This document shows, piece by piece, positions 4,063 through 6,684 of a stretch of DNA of 6,684 bases. Location: positions 1 to 6,684 of the forward strand of contig JAJYQZ010000347.1 in assembly GCA_021794335.1 (NCBI GenBank), in the 5' to 3' direction. The notes under the pieces were generated by a model that was given only the letters and a program-made list of their open reading frames with translations, ran no database searches and had not been told where the DNA came from. Both the position numbers and the translations under genes were made by a program. The stretch comes from a bacterium (lineage in GTDB: Bacteria; SZUA-79; Acidulodesulfobacterales; Acidulodesulfobacteraceae). The number at the start of each line of letters is the position of its first letter. The first letter of the stretch is position 1.

Positions 4063-4299
4063 TGAAATTTTTGCCTTACAACCCGCCGGCGTGAAGCTTG
4101 CGGAACGGCGGCGCTCTATTTCGCCTAAGCGGTTATCTTTTCCAAAAAAATAGGATAAAAACGGAATGTCCTCTGCCTGTCTTTCGGACCGGGGACGGTT
4201 TCGGCTGGACGGCGAATCCGGCGCGCCCGGTAAATTTAAAAATGCCGAATAACGATAAGGGGGATTTTATGCAATACGAAGAATTAACTGGTAAAAATT

Positions 4300-4345
4300 G
4301 CCGCCGAAGGCGGCCGGCGCCGCCGGGGTTTTTGCTTTTTAATAT
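4300..4345 (+). terminator. Likely 3' end of ncRNA copy B
   Basis: Identical to 1167-1212: two overlapping GC hairpins followed by TTTTTGCTTTTT. Confidence 0.55.
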
Positions 4346-4364
4346 GAATTAAATCATAATAAAA

Positions 4365-4391
4365 TAAAAAAGCCCGCGGGTTTCGCGGGCT
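4365..4391 (-). terminator. Intrinsic terminator of gene cluster 2
   Basis: Identical to 1232-1258: an 8-bp GC-rich stem followed by a T-tract in minus-strand reading. Confidence 0.85.
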
Positions 4392-4412
4392 CGTGTTATC
4401 TAAAAAATTATT

Positions 4413-4604
4413 TTAACAATTCTGTTTTTCTTTTTTACTGCCCATATAATCAAAAATATACTTCCTGATTTCCCTGTTGTCTTCCTTGATTTCGTTGCGC
4501 ATTGTATCGATTTTCCTGTCTATATGCGCCATAAGGGCTATAATAGAACCCGCAGCGCTCACTATAATAACGATAATTTCTACTATAAATTTTAAATCGT
4601 TCAT
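4413..4604 (-). CDS. Small membrane protein (63 aa), copy 2
   Basis: Identical in sequence and context to the gene at 1280-1471: N-terminal TM helix, charged helical tail, AGGAG 7 nt before the ATG, own promoter upstream and terminator downstream. Identity without a single change means either very recent duplication, gene conversion, or an assembly that passed through one locus twice. Confidence 0.75.
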   Translation of the reverse strand: MNDLKFIVEIIVIIVSAAGSIIALMAHIDRKIDTMRNEIKEDNREIRKYIFDYMGSKKEKQNC

Positions 4605-4622
4605 TGTTTGTCTCCTGCTTAA

Positions 4623-4650
4623 ATTATACATTAATTCAAAAAATATTCAA
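4623..4650 (-). promoter_or_regulatory. Sigma70-like promoter of the 63-aa gene, copy 2
   Basis: TTGAAT, 16 bp, TATAAT on the minus strand, the same as 1490-1517. Confidence 0.5.
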
Positions 4651-4664
4651 ATAAAAATAATAAA

Positions 4665-4739
4665 GAGAAAATCGGTTATCCGGTCTGTTAAACCGTCGGT
4701 CAGGGGAGCGGCCCGCTGACGCTGCCGCCCGATTTTCTC
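4665..4739 (-). terminator. Branched hairpin between the 91-aa and 63-aa genes, copy 2
   Basis: Same 11-bp stem and interior as 1532-1606, with T-rich sequence following in minus-strand reading. Confidence 0.45.
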
Positions 4740-4764
4740 CCTTATTATATATAGCGAAGTTTGA

Positions 4765-5040
4765 TTAAATTTCGATATAAGTATTATGACTACATAGCCT
4801 TATATATTCTTTAACTTCATTTTTTCTTAAATATTCCTTTAGTGTTCTTTTTAATTCCAAATTATAAATTGCCGCTTGCTGTTCCCGTTTTGCTTTTTTT
4901 ATTTCTTCTTTTTTTATTGCGATAACCGCTTTTAATCTGTCATTGTTTATCTTTTTTAATAAAATATTTAAGAAATTATAAAAATCTTTACCGCTTTTAT
5001 GTATTGCTATTTCTAATATTTCTTTTTCTATCGTATCCAT
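4765..5040 (-). CDS. Unidentified Lys-rich helical protein (91 aa), copy 2
   Basis: Identical to the 91-aa protein at 1632-1907, with AAAGGAG upstream and the branched hairpin downstream. It is all-helical and charged, with no recognisable domain. Both copies are intact, which shows no sign of decay after duplication. Confidence 0.8.
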   Translation of the reverse strand: MDTIEKEILEIAIHKSGKDFYNFLNILLKKINNDRLKAVIAIKKEEIKKAKREQQAAIYNLELKRTLKEYLRKNEVKEYIRLCSHNTYIEI

Positions 5041-5060
5041 AATATAAGTCTCCTTTAAAA

Positions 5061-5147
5061 TTAAATAAATAATAAAGCTGTCATTAATAAACTAAAAAAA
5101 ACTATTGTTTCCGTCCATTCAATATATTCTTTCGTTGCCGTTTTCAT
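5061..5147 (-). CDS. Tiny single-span membrane peptide (28 aa), copy 2
   Basis: Identical to 1928-2014, including AGGAGG 5 nt before the ATG and the abutting hairpin at 5159-5176. Confidence 0.65.
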   Translation of the reverse strand: MKTATKEYIEWTETIVFFSLLMTALLFI

Positions 5148-5158
5148 AATTGCCTCCT

Positions 5159-5176
5159 GCCCCTCTTTCGAGGGGC
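5159..5176 (-). promoter_or_regulatory. Pre-SD hairpin of the 28-aa gene, copy 2
   Basis: GCCCCTC-gaaa-GAGGGGC directly joined to AGGAGG, as at 2026-2043. Confidence 0.75.
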
Positions 5177-5196
5177 TTTTATATTATTTATTGCTA

Positions 5197-5463
5197 TTAA
5201 AGATAATAAAAACCTGCGTAATTTGGTTCAGGGTATTCCTTATCCCTTAAAAAATCTTTTGTTCCCCTTTTATACATTTCAGTTTTAAAGAACTTTAAAA
5301 ATTCTTTAGCATGGGTATCATTAATATTTTTAAGGTCAAGTTCTTCATCGTATAAATCGTCTATGCCGAGAACCTCTCCTAAGAACCTATCGCTGTAAAA
5401 ATCTATCATCTGTTTTATGGTTTCATCTTTTTTAGCCCAATTCAATATAGTTCTCAATTTCAT
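5197..5463 (-). CDS. Unidentified 88-aa protein, copy 2
   Basis: Identical to 2064-2330. The start at 5463 is set by AAAGGAG behind hairpin 5479-5496. The frame continues upstream to 5514, but that extension would run through the hairpin and has no ribosome site. Confidence 0.78.
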   Translation of the reverse strand: MKLRTILNWAKKDETIKQMIDFYSDRFLGEVLGIDDLYDEELDLKNINDTHAKEFLKFFKTEMYKRGTKDFLRDKEYPEPNYAGFYYL

Positions 5464-5478
5464 TTTTTCTTCTCCTTT

Positions 5479-5496
5479 GCCCCTCTTTCGAGGGGC
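5479..5496 (-). promoter_or_regulatory. Pre-SD hairpin of the 88-aa gene, copy 2
   Basis: Same 18-nt GCCCCTC/GAGGGGC hairpin as 2346-2363, ending 2 nt before AGGAG. Confidence 0.75.
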
Positions 5497-5516
5497 TTTT
5501 AAAATTAATATCAAAA

Positions 5517-6074
5517 TTAAAAACCAAAAGCCATTTGCAGGTTTTCCGTTTCCGCCTGCGCTGGTTGTCTTTTGTTATATTTCGGTTTTATATTTATTAT
5601 TTCTTCTTCGGCGTCGATGTCTTCATCGTCAAACATTCCGGCGCTTTCGTTATAGGTTTTCCAAGATTTAGCAGGTATTAAATCCATTAATTCGGTATGT
5701 TTTCCGTCTTGTGAAACAACGGCATTTAAAGACGATGTATAACAGTTTTTTAAATCAAGGTAGCTTATTACCGCTTTTTCTAATTTATGCTCAATTTTGG
5801 TTTTGCTTAAAGGCTTGTAATTTCTTGCGGCTCTTGTTAAGGTAAGAAATAGGCGGTATATTTCGCCTTGCAGGTTTTTATTGAATTTGTCAAAGTCTCT
5901 TTGGTCTTTGAATTGAAGATTTAAAAATTCAGGATAATTTACGCTTTTTTGCGTTATCTTTTCGACAAGATATGCTTTAATATATCTATCCATAAGCAAA
6001 TCTTTATTTATTACTTCTTCGTTCATTTCTTCGATTGCCATATTAATAAATGTTTCAATGATTTCGATTTTCAT
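5517..6074 (-). CDS. Unidentified 185-aa protein with faint sigma region-3-like segment, copy 2
   Basis: Identical to 2384-2941: helical N-terminal part, the S-L-N-A-V-V-S-Q-D-G to D-L-I-P segment, an acidic stretch and the terminal L-Q-M-A-F-G-F. AAAGGAG and hairpin 6089-6104 lie upstream. Function is unassigned. Confidence 0.8.
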   Translation of the reverse strand: MKIEIIETFINMAIEEMNEEVINKDLLMDRYIKAYLVEKITQKSVNYPEFLNLQFKDQRDFDKFNKNLQGEIYRLFLTLTRAARNYKPLSKTKIEHKLEKAVISYLDLKNCYTSSLNAVVSQDGKHTELMDLIPAKSWKTYNESAGMFDDEDIDAEEEIINIKPKYNKRQPAQAETENLQMAFGF

Positions 6075-6088
6075 TTTTCTTCTCCTTT

Positions 6089-6104
6089 GCCTGCTTCCTC
6101 AGGC
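6089..6104 (-). promoter_or_regulatory. Pre-SD hairpin of the 185-aa gene, copy 2
   Basis: GCCTG-aggaag-CAGGC, as at 2956-2971. Confidence 0.65.
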
Positions 6105-6115
6105 TTTAAAATTAA

Positions 6116-6214
6116 TTAAATTAAATGAATTAATAAGGTTAAGTTGTAAAAGATAATTCCTAAATCTAAAACGATTAACGATAAGCCCATAAAATTTGTT
6201 TTAATTGCTTCCAT
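6116..6214 (-). CDS. Tiny membrane peptide (32 aa), first gene of cluster 2
   Basis: Identical to 2983-3081: GGAGG 5 nt before the ATG, then a short polar start and one hydrophobic span running to the TAA. Confidence 0.65.
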   Translation of the reverse strand: MEAIKTNFMGLSLIVLDLGIIFYNLTLLIHLI

Positions 6215-6284
6215 TTTGACCTCCAATTTAAAATTTGATTTGATTTTTTTTATTAATAATTTTTTTTATAATTTTTTTTTTATT

Positions 6285-6343
6285 TTTTTCTTTTTTTCAA
6301 TCCCCCTTTGCTAATTGTTTGAGGGGGTTGAAAAAAAGAAAAA
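6285..6343. repeat. Long inverted repeat in the divergent promoter region, copy 2
   Basis: Same 16-bp plus 5-bp arms with a single bulged T as 3152-3210, overlapping the -35 box of the next ncRNA promoter. Confidence 0.7.
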
Positions 6344-6356
6344 GAATAAATATAAA
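6328..6356 (+). promoter_or_regulatory. Sigma70-like promoter of ncRNA copy C
   Basis: TTGAAA, 17 bp, TATAAA, identical to 3195-3223. Confidence 0.65.
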
Positions 6357-6362
6357 AGACAT

Positions 6363-6684
6363 TTTTAAGCAAAAAAGACCGTATAGCACGAACGGATAAA
6401 GTCGTTTGCCTTGGGGATTACGCAACGGTCGTGACAAAATCGGCTTTTTGATTTTGGCGCGACCGTTGCCTTGCACGATGCAGGATTAACAGGCAAACGA
6501 TTACAATAATTGTTTTGCGAAGTGAGGAGCAATTTTTGTATTCAAATCACGTGACAGAATAAAAGCGCTTAGAGATAATCTTTTCTACAACAATTTATGC
6601 GCTTTTATTATGGCGCGGGATTTGATGAAAATTACGACGAACGAAGCTCTTATAAACTTTCAACATCGTTGTTTTTCCAAGTAA
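6363..6684 (+). ncRNA. 5' part of ncRNA copy C (cut by window end)
   Basis: Identical to the first part of copy B (3230-3551), with the 3-way domain (6401-6501) and the AATAAAAGCGC stem (6558-6568 with 6599-6609). The shared core would begin about 96 nt beyond the window edge if the copy continues. Confidence 0.65.

Larger units (their letters stand above)
3230..4345 (+). ncRNA. Large structured RNA, copy B
   Basis: About 1.1 kb with a good promoter at its 5' end and a terminator-like 3' end. The 5' module (3268-3632) is a series of stems unrelated to that of copy A. The shared core starts at 3647 (AATAAGTAGTTATT hairpin) and contains the covarying hairpin 3674-3792, the covarying stem 3820-3923, the 11 + 21 bp stem 3926-3962 with 4029-4062, and the 3' domain to about 4345. 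From 3957 on it is identical to copy A. The 21-bp stem is perfect in A but carries a G/A mismatch and a G-U wobble in B, so B looks like a hybrid of a diverged 5' part and an A-type 3' part. Open frames crossing it change with the RNA and lack good ribosome sites. Confidence 0.75.
3957..6684 (+). repeat. Direct repeat, second copy
   Basis: Partner of 824-3551. It stops at the window edge, so the number of units in the array is unknown. Confidence 0.9.

Noticed and set aside
1..6684. CRISPR array, tRNA or rRNA
   Set aside because: There are no short regularly spaced repeats and no cloverleaf or rRNA-like sequence. The only regular repeat is the 3133-bp unit.
1..6684. Whole window as a circularly permuted contig with terminal overlap
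   Set aside because: The first bases (1-500) do not match the last bases, so the window ends are not a simple terminal repeat. The internal repeat is the one that matters.

Overview
The window is a two-copy tandem array from an AT-rich bacterial mobile region: a phage, phage satellite, plasmid or integrated element. The taxon cannot be named from the sequence. The evidence is strong Shine-Dalgarno sites (AGGAGG, AAAGGAG), sigma70-like promoters, exclusive use of TAA stops, very small Lys/Ile/Glu-rich genes, and no recognisable housekeeping, transposase, integrase or capsid gene.

The repeated unit is 3133 bp. Bases 824-3551 and 3957-6684 appear identical as far as I can read, and the second copy runs off the right edge. 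Each unit holds a leftward (minus-strand) cluster of six small genes and a rightward (plus-strand), heavily folded segment of about 1.0-1.1 kb that I interpret as a large non-coding RNA. The two transcription units diverge from an A/T-tract region (about 3082-3230 and 6215-6363). They converge on back-to-back terminators (about 1167-1258 and 4300-4391).

Layout: 1-22, the first codons of a minus-strand gene leaving the window; about 168-1212, ncRNA copy A; 1280-3081, gene cluster 1 (63, 91, 28, 88, 185 and 32 aa, listed left to right, transcribed right to left); 3152-3223, inverted repeat and ncRNA promoter; about 3230-4345, ncRNA copy B; 4413-6214, gene cluster 2, identical to cluster 1; about 6363-6684, 5' part of ncRNA copy C.

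The strongest observation is in the ncRNA. Copies A and B differ over 522-823 / 3647-3956, yet the changes fall in both arms of helices and preserve pairing, while a hairpin loop of about 43 nt stays unchanged apart from one extra A. That is covariation inside a single window and supports a functional structured RNA, not the open reading frames that cross it. The segments upstream of this shared core (about 168-521 versus 3230-3646) are unrelated in sequence but both dense in hairpins, so the RNA looks modular.

In the gene cluster, three genes carry a short stable hairpin 0-3 nt upstream of the Shine-Dalgarno. Two genes encode tiny single-span membrane peptides (28 and 32 aa) too short for usual gene calling. 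The 185-aa protein has a faint sigma-factor region-3-like segment. No protein function can be assigned firmly, and no mechanism joining the proteins to the RNA can be read from the sequence.
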